Shown here: in pieces, positions 1-6,118 of the stretch | Numbering within the stretch: position 1 is the first letter of the stretch | How the letters are laid out: every line of letters begins with the position of its first letter | NCBI GenBank assembly: GCA_022821935.1 | Contig: JAJECR010000048.1 | Coordinates: 1 to 9,020 of the forward strand | Source of the DNA: Candidatus Latescibacterota bacterium | GTDB lineage: Bacteria; JAAXHH01 | Direction of reading: 5' to 3' | Length of the DNA stretch: 9,020 nucleotides | Program-made: the position numbers and the translations under genes | The notes under the pieces: model-generated | Database searches by the model: none | What the model was told of the DNA's origin: nothing | Seen by the model: the letters and a program-made list of their open reading frames with translations, nothing else

Positions 1-270
1 ATACAGATCGCGGGAACGGCGAGACCTCCCCAACTGCCATTCTTCGTGGCGGCCTGCGACTATACGTTGATTGGCGAGGAACTGTTTGCCGCCAGCGCGT
101 ACCTGTCCAAGGAGCCGCGCATGCTGGGCAGCCTTAAGGGCCAGGACGCCGGCAAGGGCATCGCCATCGTGTTCATCCTGGCCGGCAGCGCGCTGGCCAC
201 ACTGGAATCCATCACCGGAAGCCAAACCGTCCGCGAAGTTTCGGAAATCGTGCTCTGGCTCTTCAGGTAG
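1..270 (+). CDS. DUF6754-like integral membrane protein, C-terminal end (5' part outside window)
   Basis: Frame 1 is open from the first base to a TAG at 268-270, giving the last 89 residues of a longer protein. The fragment has a segment around Leu-Pro-Phe-Phe-Val-Ala-Ala-Cys-Asp-Tyr, a Gly-Glu-Glu-Leu-Phe-Ala-Ala-Ser-Ala-Tyr-Leu stretch, a Gly-Ser-Leu-Lys-Gly-Gln-Asp motif, and a final hydrophobic helix (Ile-Ala-Ile-Val-Phe-Ile-Leu-Ala-Gly). From memory this matches the C-terminus of the DUF6754 family, membrane proteins of unknown function found in several environmental phyla. The next gene starts 5 bases after the stop, so it is probably the first or an early gene of the membrane-protein operon running to 2544. 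The ATG at 46 lacks support as a true start, because strong family-like sequence continues upstream of it. The family call is fairly likely; no function can be given. Confidence 0.75.
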   Translation: MQIAGTARPPQLPFFVAACDYTLIGEELFAASAYLSKEPRMLGSLKGQDAGKGIAIVFILAGSALATLESITGSQTVREVSEIVLWLFR

Positions 271-275
271 ATCCC

Positions 276-956
276 ATGCGCCGTCGCATACCTCTTATCA
301 TCACCTTCATCATCGGCGTGGTCCTGGTCACGGGGTATTTCGTGACGCGCGGGCCTTTCAACACGCTTTACGAGAGTTTCTCCGATTATTTCGCCATCAT
401 CACGGTCTTCGCCTTCATCCTGGGTGGCGGCAGCCTGCTCAAGATCCATCTGAAACGCGTGTCGAACCGGACTACAGACTGGCCCTACAGCATGGTGACC
501 CTGGCCGGTTTCGCCATTACGCTGGTGATCGGGCTGTTCAAGGTGGGCAACCCGGCCGGGATGGGCGGGGAGATCCTGGCCGGAGGCTCCTGGCTGCGTT
601 TTATCTTCGACGGGGTATACAACCCGCTTTCGGCGACCATGTTCTCCCTGCTGGCCTTCTTTGTCGCCTCGGCGTCCTACCGGGCCTTCAGGGCGCGCAC
701 GAAAGAAGCCACGATCCTTCTGTCGGCCGCCATGGTCATCCTGCTGGGCAGGACCCCCGTGGGCGCCTGGCTGACAGCCTGGATGCCCGAAAGCCTTGCA
801 TTCCTCGAACTGCCTAACCTGGCCAACTGGATCATGGCCTGGCCCAATACGGCCGGCCAGCGGGCCATCATGATCGGCATTGCCCTGGGCGTCATCGCGA
901 CTTCGCTGCGCATCATCCTGGGGATCGAACGCAACTACCTGGGCCGGGGAGAGTGA
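276..956 (+). CDS. Uncharacterised six-helix membrane protein of the DUF6754-linked cluster
   Basis: This is a 226-residue protein that I do not recognise by name. Hydrophobic segments lie at about residues 5-23, 38-55, 71-89, 114-135, 144-166 and 195-215, which suggests six transmembrane helices. The N-terminus is Met-Arg-Arg-Arg, which favours an N-in topology under the positive-inside rule. Between helices 3 and 4 is a Gly-rich loop (about 91-105). The ATG at 276 has AGGTAG at 265-270 as a plausible ribosome site and begins 5 bases after the upstream stop. Its own stop lies just before the next ATG, so translational coupling in one operon is likely. No catalytic motif was seen, and a role as a membrane subunit or scaffold of the cluster is inferred only from context. 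Confidence 0.85.
   Translation: MRRRIPLIITFIIGVVLVTGYFVTRGPFNTLYESFSDYFAIITVFAFILGGGSLLKIHLKRVSNRTTDWPYSMVTLAGFAITLVIGLFKVGNPAGMGGEILAGGSWLRFIFDGVYNPLSATMFSLLAFFVASASYRAFRARTKEATILLSAAMVILLGRTPVGAWLTAWMPESLAFLELPNLANWIMAWPNTAGQRAIMIGIALGVIATSLRIILGIERNYLGRGE
948..951 (+). promoter_or_regulatory. Ribosome binding site deciding the start at 959
   Basis: GGAG within a GGGGAGA run, 7 bases before the ATG at 959. The in-frame GTG at 953 would be only 1 base away, too close for normal pairing with 16S rRNA. This site also overlaps the last codons of the upstream gene, consistent with coupled translation. Confidence 0.6.
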
Positions 957-958
957 GC

Positions 959-1858
959 ATGCGGATTCCCGATTCCATCCTGCGTATCGACCGGCGGATC
1001 ATCTTCCTGCTCATCGGGGCGGCCGTCTGCATCCCCCTGCTCCTGAAGCCCCGCTTCCAGGACAGTCCCACGCCGATCGTCCAGTCGATCTTCGACACGG
1101 TGGAGCGGCTGCCGGCGGGCTCACGGGTCTTCCTTTCCTTTGATTACGGTCCGGACACGGCGCCCGAACTGGACCCCATGGCGAAGGCCCTCGTGCGCCA
1201 CGCGATGACCCGGGACCACGAGGTTTCCTTCTTCACCCTGTTCCCTGAAGGGGTGGGACAGATCAAGAAGATCACGGACAATCTGCTGCCCGTGGAGTTT
1301 CCGGGGAAGGCCTACGGCAGGGACTTCGTTAACCTGGGGTACAAGGCCGGCCTGGGCGGCGCGATCAACACGATGGTCGTCAACTTCAGGACCCTGGTCA
1401 ACGCCGACGCGGAGGGCACGCCGCTCGACGACCTGCCCATCACCTCGGACGTCGACGAGATGGTGGACTACGCAATCATCCTCAGCCTGACCGCGGGAGA
1501 TCCGGGATTGAAGGAGTGGATCCAGTTCGCGGGAGACATCGCGGGTATCCCCGTCATGGGCGGAGGTACGGCCGTGGTTGCGCCGGAGCTTTATCCCTAC
1601 TATCCCCAGCAACTGATCGGCCTCATGGGCGGCCTCAAGGGGGCGTCCGAGTACGAGTCCGCCCTCGTGGACCGGTATCCGGCCTACCGGAACGCCACCA
1701 TGGAGGCCACCATGCGCATGGGACCCCAGGTAGTGACCCACGTGCTGATCGTCCTGCTGGTCCTGCTGGGTAACCTGGCCTATTTCCTCGGCCGGTCGAG
1801 CCGGACGGGCCGGTCGGACCAAGCGGGCCAGGCGGGCCAGGCGGAACGCAGGAGCTAG
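959..1858 (+). CDS. Bitopic membrane-anchored protein with large extracytoplasmic Gly-rich domain (uncharacterised)
   Basis: About 299 residues. Helices near both ends (about 12-28 and 261-281) flank a soluble domain of roughly 230 residues, which should lie outside the cytoplasm. That domain alternates predicted strands with Gly/Asp turns (Phe-Leu-Ser-Phe-Asp-Tyr-Gly-Pro; Asn-Leu-Gly-Tyr-Lys-Ala-Gly), recalling a Rossmann-like alpha/beta fold. It ends in a striking block with Met-Gly-Gly-Gly-Thr-Ala-Val, Pro-Glu-Leu-Tyr-Pro-Tyr-Tyr and Gly-Gly-Leu-Lys-Gly-Ala-Ser-Glu-Tyr-Glu just before helix 2. I recall similar uncharacterised proteins beside DUF6754 genes. The ATG at 959 is preferred over the GTG at 953: GGAG at 948-951 sits 7 bases before the ATG but only 1 base before the GTG. 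The cytoplasmic tail is low-complexity (Ala-Gly-Gln repeats, Arg-rich) and is encoded by a 9-base repeat. Function is unknown; a ligand-sensing or binding role is conceivable but unproven. Confidence 0.85.
   Translation: MRIPDSILRIDRRIIFLLIGAAVCIPLLLKPRFQDSPTPIVQSIFDTVERLPAGSRVFLSFDYGPDTAPELDPMAKALVRHAMTRDHEVSFFTLFPEGVGQIKKITDNLLPVEFPGKAYGRDFVNLGYKAGLGGAINTMVVNFRTLVNADAEGTPLDDLPITSDVDEMVDYAIILSLTAGDPGLKEWIQFAGDIAGIPVMGGGTAVVAPELYPYYPQQLIGLMGGLKGASEYESALVDRYPAYRNATMEATMRMGPQVVTHVLIVLLVLLGNLAYFLGRSSRTGRSDQAGQAGQAERRS
1805..1849 (+). repeat. Short imperfect 9-base repeat inside a coding tail
   Basis: Two exact copies of GCGGGCCAG (1823-1831 and 1832-1840) are flanked by degenerate 9-base units (ACGGGCCGG, TCGGACCAA, GCGGAACGC). 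The repeat is in frame and encodes the Gln-Ala-Gly-rich cytoplasmic tail of the gene ending at 1858. The unit length equals that of the intergenic repeat at 2575-2637. Confidence 0.6.
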
Positions 1859-1869
1859 AGGAATCGCGT

Positions 1870-2544
1870 ATGGACGTTACACTGCAGCTCTGGATCGACG
1901 CGGCCCTGACGCTGATGATCCTCAGCTTCCTGTACCGGGACAACCCCTTCTACAAGTTCGCCGAGCACCTTTTCGTCGGCGTGTCCGCCGCGTACCTGAT
2001 GGCGATCGGCTTCTGGGACCACCTGGTGCCGAACCTGCTGGGCAAACTGTTCCCGTCGCTCATGTCGGGGGTCGTGCCCGGCGCCGTGGGCCGGTCGCCG
2101 GACTACTACTACATCATCCCCGCCGTCTTCGGCCTGCTGCTGCTCACCCGCCTCGTCGACCGCTGGGCCTGGCTCAGCCGCTGGGCACTGGCCTTCATCG
2201 TCGGTGGCTCGGCGGGATTCAACCTGCCCCGCTTCCTTGATTCGGACTTCATCATCCAGGTCCAGAGCACCATGATTCCCCTCGTGGTCCTCGACCAGTC
2301 GGGCAACCTGCTCTGGGGCGCCAGCTTCTCCCATATCGTGCTCGTCCTGGGCGTGATCTGCGGGCTGGTGTACTTCTTCTTCTCCGTGGAGCACAAGGGG
2401 GCGCTGGGTCACGTGTCCCGCGTGGGGATCTGGGTGCTGATGGTGACCTTCGGCGCCGCCTTCGGGTACACCGTCATGGCGCGGATCTCTCTCCTGACCG
2501 GCAGAATGGAAGCGCTGGGCGCCTGGCTCGCCACGATCTTCTAG
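1870..2544 (+). CDS. Uncharacterised six-helix membrane protein, last gene of the DUF6754-linked cluster
   Basis: A 224-residue protein with hydrophobic segments at about residues 7-22, 33-49, 82-97, 104-121, 150-172 and 184-206, so about six transmembrane helices. Between helices 1 and 2 lies a distinctive motif, Tyr-Arg-Asp-Asn-Pro-Phe-Tyr-Lys-Phe-Ala-Glu-His, with charged residues next to the membrane. I recall it as conserved in similar hypothetical proteins. Near the C-terminus is Ala-Arg-Ile-Ser-Leu-Leu-Thr-Gly-Arg. The ATG at 1870 follows AGAGGAA (1857-1863) at a 6-base spacing and lies 11 bases after the previous stop, so it belongs to the same operon. The operon appears to end here, as a 216-base gap follows. 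The function is unknown; the buried charged motif hints at a transport or channel component, which is inference only. Confidence 0.85.
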   Translation: MDVTLQLWIDAALTLMILSFLYRDNPFYKFAEHLFVGVSAAYLMAIGFWDHLVPNLLGKLFPSLMSGVVPGAVGRSPDYYYIIPAVFGLLLLTRLVDRWAWLSRWALAFIVGGSAGFNLPRFLDSDFIIQVQSTMIPLVVLDQSGNLLWGASFSHIVLVLGVICGLVYFFFSVEHKGALGHVSRVGIWVLMVTFGAAFGYTVMARISLLTGRMEALGAWLATIF

Positions 2545-2574
2545 GTCGGGACCTCAGTCCGCTACCGTGAATTA

Positions 2575-2637
2575 CCTGGACGGTCTGGACGGGACGGACG
2601 GCCTGGGCTGGATGGACGGCCTGGACGGCCTGATTGG
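2575..2637. repeat. Tandem 9-base repeat, seven in-phase units (consensus CCTGGACGG)
   Basis: Reading in steps of nine from 2575 gives CCTGGACGG, TCTGGACGG, GACGGACGG, CCTGGGCTG, GATGGACGG, CCTGGACGG, CCTGATTGG. Two units are exact, others are degenerate, and a GACGGATAACGG remnant follows. The array lies in the gap between the membrane cluster and the nucleotidyltransferase. A short open frame across it would give a Leu-Asp-Gly repeat, but there is no ribosome site and no sign that it is a gene. Confidence 0.75.
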
Positions 2638-2713
2638 GACGGATAACGGCGTTCATGATTTCTGTTGCGCACGACCCTGCGCCGCTGTTTCTTACAAAAC
2701 CGTTATTTTCGGA

Positions 2714-2732
2714 CCCGGCGCAAGCCGCCGGG
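2714..2732. other. GC-rich hairpin in the leader of the nucleotidyltransferase gene
   Basis: CCCGGCG (2714-2720), a 5-base loop CAAGC, then CGCCGGG (2726-2732) form a perfect 7-bp stem. No T-run follows on either strand, so it is not a standard intrinsic terminator. It ends about 18 bases before the ribosome site at 2750-2756 and could affect leader structure. It may also be a chance product of high GC. Confidence 0.4.
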
Positions 2733-2760
2733 AGAGGGCGCACACGCGCAAGGGAGTTCC

Positions 2761-3738
2761 ATGAAAGCCATTATTCCCGTCGCCGGCAGCGGCAGCCGAT
2801 TGCGCCCCATCACGCTCGAGACCCCCAAGGCCATGGTCCCCGTCGCGGGAAAGCCGGTACTCGAATACATCCTCGACCAGGTCGCCGGCCTGGGCATTCG
2901 CGAGGTCGTGCTGGTCATCTCCCCCTCGGGAGACGCCATCCGCGGCTTCGTCGACCAACGGGATGACCTCGATGCCCGGTACGTCGTGCAACGGGAGCCC
3001 CTCGGAATCGGCCACGCCGTGTACCAGTGCCGGACCCTCGTGGACGACGGGCCTGTACTGATCGTGCTGGGCGATGTCATCTATTTGTCGGATTACTCCT
3101 TCCTGGGCAAGGAACCGCCGGGCAACGCAATCGGAGTTCAGCGGGTTTCGGGCGACCTGAGCCGGTACGGACTGGTGGAAGTCGCGTCCGGCCGGATCAC
3201 GCGGCTGGTGGAGAAACCCGATCGTCCCATTTCGGATCTCGCCATCGCAGGGATCTACTATTTCTCCCGGACCGAACCACTTATGGCGGGGCTGCAAAGT
3301 CTCGTGCGGTCCGGCAGGAAGACCCGCGGCGAGTATCAGCTTACGGACGCGCTGCAGTGGATGGTGGACCAGGGCGGGCACCTGGCGCCCTTCGAGGTGG
3401 ACGACTGGTATGACTGCGGCACGCCGGACCGGCTGCTGGAGGCCAACAGGCGGCTCCTCGACCTGCATGGCGGGCCCCTCAGCATCCCCGGCAGCGTGAT
3501 CATTCCGCCCGTGGACATCGCGTCCGACGCCCGGGTCGTCCGATCCGTTGTCGGTCCCCATGTCGCCATCTCGTCCCGGGCCTCCGTCGCACGCACCATC
3601 GTCCGGGACGCCACCATCGGAGCAGGATCCCGGATCGAAAACTGCGACCTCAGGAGATCCATCGTGACGCCGCGCGCCGTTCTGGCCGACAGGGTGGAAC
3701 GGAAGCCGGCCGGCGCGCTATGCGAGGTTTTCGTCTGA
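2761..3738 (+). CDS. Sugar-1-phosphate nucleotidyltransferase with C-terminal left-handed beta-helix (RmlA/StrD-like)
   Basis: A 325-residue enzyme that should join a nucleoside triphosphate to a sugar 1-phosphate, releasing pyrophosphate and giving an NDP-sugar for envelope polysaccharide. The N-terminal NTP-transferase domain shows the signature Gly-Ser-Gly-Ser-Arg-Leu-Arg-Pro (9-16) with Pro-Lys at 22-23, Pro-Leu-Gly-Ile-Gly-His-Ala (80-86), Gly-Asp (104-105) as metal-binding Asp, Glu-Lys-Pro (151-153), and Trp-Tyr-Asp-Cys-Gly-Thr-Pro (216-222). Residues about 240-305 carry hexapeptide-like repeats (Ile-Pro-Gly-Ser-Val-Ile; Val-Gly-Pro-His-Val-Ala-Ile) of a left-handed beta-helix. The layout fits long-type glucose-1-phosphate thymidylyltransferases and UTP-glucose-1-phosphate relatives; the exact sugar and base cannot be read. 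The ATG at 2761 is chosen because AGGGAG at 2751-2756 precedes it and the domain begins at once (Met-Lys-Ala-Ile-Ile-Pro-Val-Ala). An upstream in-frame TTG at 2665 adds only non-family sequence. Confidence 0.9.
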   Translation: MKAIIPVAGSGSRLRPITLETPKAMVPVAGKPVLEYILDQVAGLGIREVVLVISPSGDAIRGFVDQRDDLDARYVVQREPLGIGHAVYQCRTLVDDGPVLIVLGDVIYLSDYSFLGKEPPGNAIGVQRVSGDLSRYGLVEVASGRITRLVEKPDRPISDLAIAGIYYFSRTEPLMAGLQSLVRSGRKTRGEYQLTDALQWMVDQGGHLAPFEVDDWYDCGTPDRLLEANRRLLDLHGGPLSIPGSVIIPPVDIASDARVVRSVVGPHVAISSRASVARTIVRDATIGAGSRIENCDLRRSIVTPRAVLADRVERKPAGALCEVFV

Positions 3739-3797
3739 ATTCAAATTCCAACAGATCGTATTCCAGTAGACCGTTCCCGATCCGCAGATAGTTCGTT

Positions 3798-3802
3798 AGG
3801 AG
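3798..3802 (+). promoter_or_regulatory. Ribosome binding site of metK
   Basis: AGGAG, 8 bases before the ATG at 3811. An out-of-frame ATG at 3804 is only 1 base downstream of this site and cannot use it well, which supports 3811 as the start. I saw no SAM riboswitch and no convincing promoter in the 72-base gap upstream. Confidence 0.7.
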
Positions 3803-3810
3803 CATGACGC

Positions 3811-4953
3811 ATGACACCTGGTTACCTTTTCACTTCCGAATCCGTTACCGAAGGCCATCCCGACAAGGTCGCCGACCAGATTTCCGACGCGGTGCTGGAC
3901 GCCGTCATCGAACAGGACCCCTATTCCCGTGTGGCCTGCGAAACCTTCGTTACCACGGGCCTGGTGGTCGTTGGCGGCGAAATCACGACAGAAGGCCACG
4001 TCGACGTGCAGCGCGTGGCGCGCGAGACCGTCAAGTCCATTGGCTATACCGACGCCGGTTTCGGGCTGGACTGGGAGTCCTGCGGCGTGGTCGTATCTCT
4101 CGACCAGCAGTCGGACGACATCGCCATGGGCGTGGACCGGCAGGGCGCGGGCGACCAGGGCATGATGTTCGGCTACGCGACCGACGAGACCCCGGAGATG
4201 ATGCCCCTGCCCATCACCCTGGCCCACCGGCTGACCAGGAACCTCGCGTCGATCCGGAAGAACGGTGTCGCGCCTTACCTGCGGCCGGACGGTAAATCGC
4301 AGGTCACGGTGGAATACGTGGATGGTCGTCCACAGCGGATCGACACGGTGGTGATCGCCGCCCAGCACGACCCGGAAGTTGACAACGAACGGATCAGGGA
4401 GGACATCGTAAACGAGGTGATCGCCCCCGCGCTGCCGGCGGAGCTGATCGATCCTGGCCGGATCAAGTACCACGTCAACGCGACCGGCCGTTTTGTCACC
4501 GGCGGGCCGCAGGGGGACGCCGGCCTGACGGGCCGGAAGATCATCGTGGACACCTACGGCGGATATTGCCGGCACGGCGGCGGGGCGTATTCGGGCAAGG
4601 ACCCGACCAAGGTCGACCGGTCGGCTTCCTACGCCGCGCGCTACGTGGCCAAGAACGTCGTAGCCGCGGGGCTTGCCGGGAAATGCGAGATCCAGCTCGC
4701 CTACGTCATCGGCGTGGCAGAGCCCGTTTCGGTCAACGTCAATACCTTCGGCACCGGCACCGTCGAAGACCTGGAGATTACGCGCCTCATCCGCAAGCAC
4801 TTCGACCTGACGCCCCAGGGCATCATCGAGAGCCTCGACCTGCGCCGGCCGATCTACGGCCCCACGGCGTCTTACGGCCACTTCGGCCGGAACGAGGCGG
4901 GCTTCACCTGGGAGCACTGCGACAAGGCGGAGGAACTCCGGAACCACGCCTGA
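3811..4953 (+). CDS. metK: S-adenosylmethionine synthetase (methionine adenosyltransferase)
   Basis: A 380-residue cytoplasmic enzyme that makes S-adenosylmethionine from methionine and ATP, supplying methyl groups for the whole cell. It is full length for the bacterial family. Visible signatures are Thr-Glu-Gly-His-Pro-Asp-Lys (13-19, with catalytic His16), Gly-Ala-Gly-Asp-Gln-Gly (112-117, signature 1), and Gly-Gly-Gly-Ala-Tyr-Ser-Gly-Lys-Asp (256-264, signature 2, with Tyr where Phe is more common). The N, central and C-terminal domains are all present, and the typical ending Tyr-Gly-His-Phe-Gly-Arg lies at 355-360. It follows the nucleotidyltransferase by 72 bases on the same strand, and the two could share a transcript. 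Its usual partner ahcY is not next to it; the next gene downstream, lptG, faces it. Confidence 0.97.
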   Translation: MTPGYLFTSESVTEGHPDKVADQISDAVLDAVIEQDPYSRVACETFVTTGLVVVGGEITTEGHVDVQRVARETVKSIGYTDAGFGLDWESCGVVVSLDQQSDDIAMGVDRQGAGDQGMMFGYATDETPEMMPLPITLAHRLTRNLASIRKNGVAPYLRPDGKSQVTVEYVDGRPQRIDTVVIAAQHDPEVDNERIREDIVNEVIAPALPAELIDPGRIKYHVNATGRFVTGGPQGDAGLTGRKIIVDTYGGYCRHGGGAYSGKDPTKVDRSASYAARYVAKNVVAAGLAGKCEIQLAYVIGVAEPVSVNVNTFGTGTVEDLEITRLIRKHFDLTPQGIIESLDLRRPIYGPTASYGHFGRNEAGFTWEHCDKAEELRNHA

Positions 4954-4998
4954 TTCGAACAGGGCTGACCCGTGATCGCTTCCGGCGCGACCCCGGTC

Positions 4999-6081
4999 TC
5001 ATTTCGGCGCCCTGACCAGCAGGACCAGGGCCAGTAATCCGAAGAGGGCGTTGGCGCCCCATGCCGCCTCCATGGGCGGCAGTATGCCGGCGTGTCCGAA
5101 GGCCTGCGCAAAGCGCAACACCCCCCAGTAGACGAAGCAGATCCCTATGCTCAGGGCGAATCCAACCGCCACGCCGCCCCGTCTCAGGTGGGAGGCCAGC
5201 GCGCCGCCAAGGAGCACGATGATCAGGCCCGCGGAGGGGAAGGCGATTTTCAGGTTGAGGTCCACCAGGTAGCCCTGCACGTCTCCGCCGCCGCGCCGCA
5301 CGTTTTCTATCAACTGGGCAAGTTCGCCGTAGCTCATCTCTTCGGGACGTTTTTGCCCTCGCAGGAAATCCTCCGGCGTTTCCGACCATCCATCGGGTTC
5401 CAACGCGGCGAAGGAGATGAACTCGGTGAGGCCGCCTCCAATCTGAAACCGTCGTTCAACCCCGTTGGAAAGCAGCCATTGCCCATCATTCCATTCGGCG
5501 CTATCCGCGGTGAGCACGCTGGACACGGAGCCGCCGCTGAACTCGGTGACGCATATTCCCGTGCCTTTCGCGCTGCGTCCGTCGAATACGCGCATATAGA
5601 TCTGGCGTCCGCCCTCTCCCCTGAAATACACTTCGCGCCGGACATGCAGCCCTTCGCCTCCCTGCATGTCCACGTGTTCCGATTTGATTTCCGCCCTTTT
5701 CATACTCGTATGGGGCACAAGCCATTCACCGGCCCAGAACAGCCCTGCGCATACCACCGCGCTCACGAGAAGAAGGGGCCGCAGCAGCCGGTACAGACTC
5801 AGCCCCGACGCTTTCATGGCCGTCAACTCGCCCAGCCGGGTCAGTTGGCCGAAGGTATAGAGGCTGGCGAGCAGCAGACTGACCGGGATCGTGAGTACGA
5901 ATATATAGGGCAGGTAATAGACGTAATAGAGCGCGATGTATACCGGCGCCACGTTGCGGTCAAGGAAACGGTCCAGCTGCTCGATGAGATCGACGACGAA
6001 GAAGATGCTCACGAAGGCGACCAGACTGACGGCGATAGCGGTCACGAACAGGCGGAGCACGTACCGGGTGATCAGGGACAT
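4999..6081 (-). CDS. lptG: LPS export permease LptG-like (YjgP/YjgQ family)
   Basis: A 360-residue inner-membrane protein of the LptB2FG exporter, which extracts lipopolysaccharide from the inner membrane and feeds the LptC-LptA bridge. Helices lie at about 10-31, 47-75, 101-119, then after a periplasmic beta-jellyroll region (about 125-245) at 279-298, 303-322 and 340-357: the family's 3+3 layout. The cytoplasmic coupling stretch Glu-Leu-Thr-Ala-Met-Lys-Ala-Ser-Gly (85-93), contacting LptB, and Leu-Lys-Ile-Ala-Phe-Pro (277-282) are typical. The ATG at 6081 is chosen, with AAAGGA (6097-6092) upstream and immediate family-like sequence. A start at 6159 would add 26 unrelated residues and overlap lptF. 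It lies 37 bases after lptF, so they form one operon. The F/G assignment rests on gene order and is less sure than the family. Confidence 0.9.
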   Translation of the reverse strand: MSLITRYVLRLFVTAIAVSLVAFVSIFFVVDLIEQLDRFLDRNVAPVYIALYYVYYLPYIFVLTIPVSLLLASLYTFGQLTRLGELTAMKASGLSLYRLLRPLLLVSAVVCAGLFWAGEWLVPHTSMKRAEIKSEHVDMQGGEGLHVRREVYFRGEGGRQIYMRVFDGRSAKGTGICVTEFSGGSVSSVLTADSAEWNDGQWLLSNGVERRFQIGGGLTEFISFAALEPDGWSETPEDFLRGQKRPEEMSYGELAQLIENVRRGGGDVQGYLVDLNLKIAFPSAGLIIVLLGGALASHLRRGGVAVGFALSIGICFVYWGVLRFAQAFGHAGILPPMEAAWGANALFGLLALVLLVRAPK

Positions 6082-6118
6082 GAAACAGCGTTCCTTTGGT
6101 GAGCAGGACGCATACCGG

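Noticed and set aside
1121..1822. Minus-strand open frame opposite the two-helix membrane protein (also 1855-2412)
   Set aside because: Both are antisense shadows of plus-strand genes with ribosome sites and clear membrane segments.
2665..2760. TTG start adding 32 residues to the nucleotidyltransferase
   Set aside because: The added sequence is not family-like, whereas the ATG at 2761 has AGGGAG before it and opens directly on the conserved strand of the domain.
2567..2764. Small open frame encoding a Leu-Asp-Gly repeat
   Set aside because: It starts with GTG without a ribosome site, is produced by the 9-base DNA repeat, and runs into the next gene's start out of frame. It is listed as a repeat instead.
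3739..3810. Possible SAM riboswitch or terminator before metK
   Set aside because: The 72-base gap is too short for a riboswitch with an expression platform, and no fitting stems or T-run were found.
3796..4947. Long open frame on the minus strand opposite metK (383 codons)
   Set aside because: It mirrors metK, which has all family signatures. Long antisense frames are expected in GC-rich coding DNA, and the translation is rich in Arg, His and Asp with no domain.
4954..4998. Bidirectional terminator between metK and lptG
   Set aside because: Expected from the convergent layout, but I see only weak GC complementarity with long loops and no T-run on either strand.
5092..6102. Long plus-strand open frame opposite lptG (336 codons)
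   Set aside because: It is the shadow of a well-supported lptG. The translation is low in hydrophobic residues, rich in Gln, Glu and His, and has no recognisable motif.
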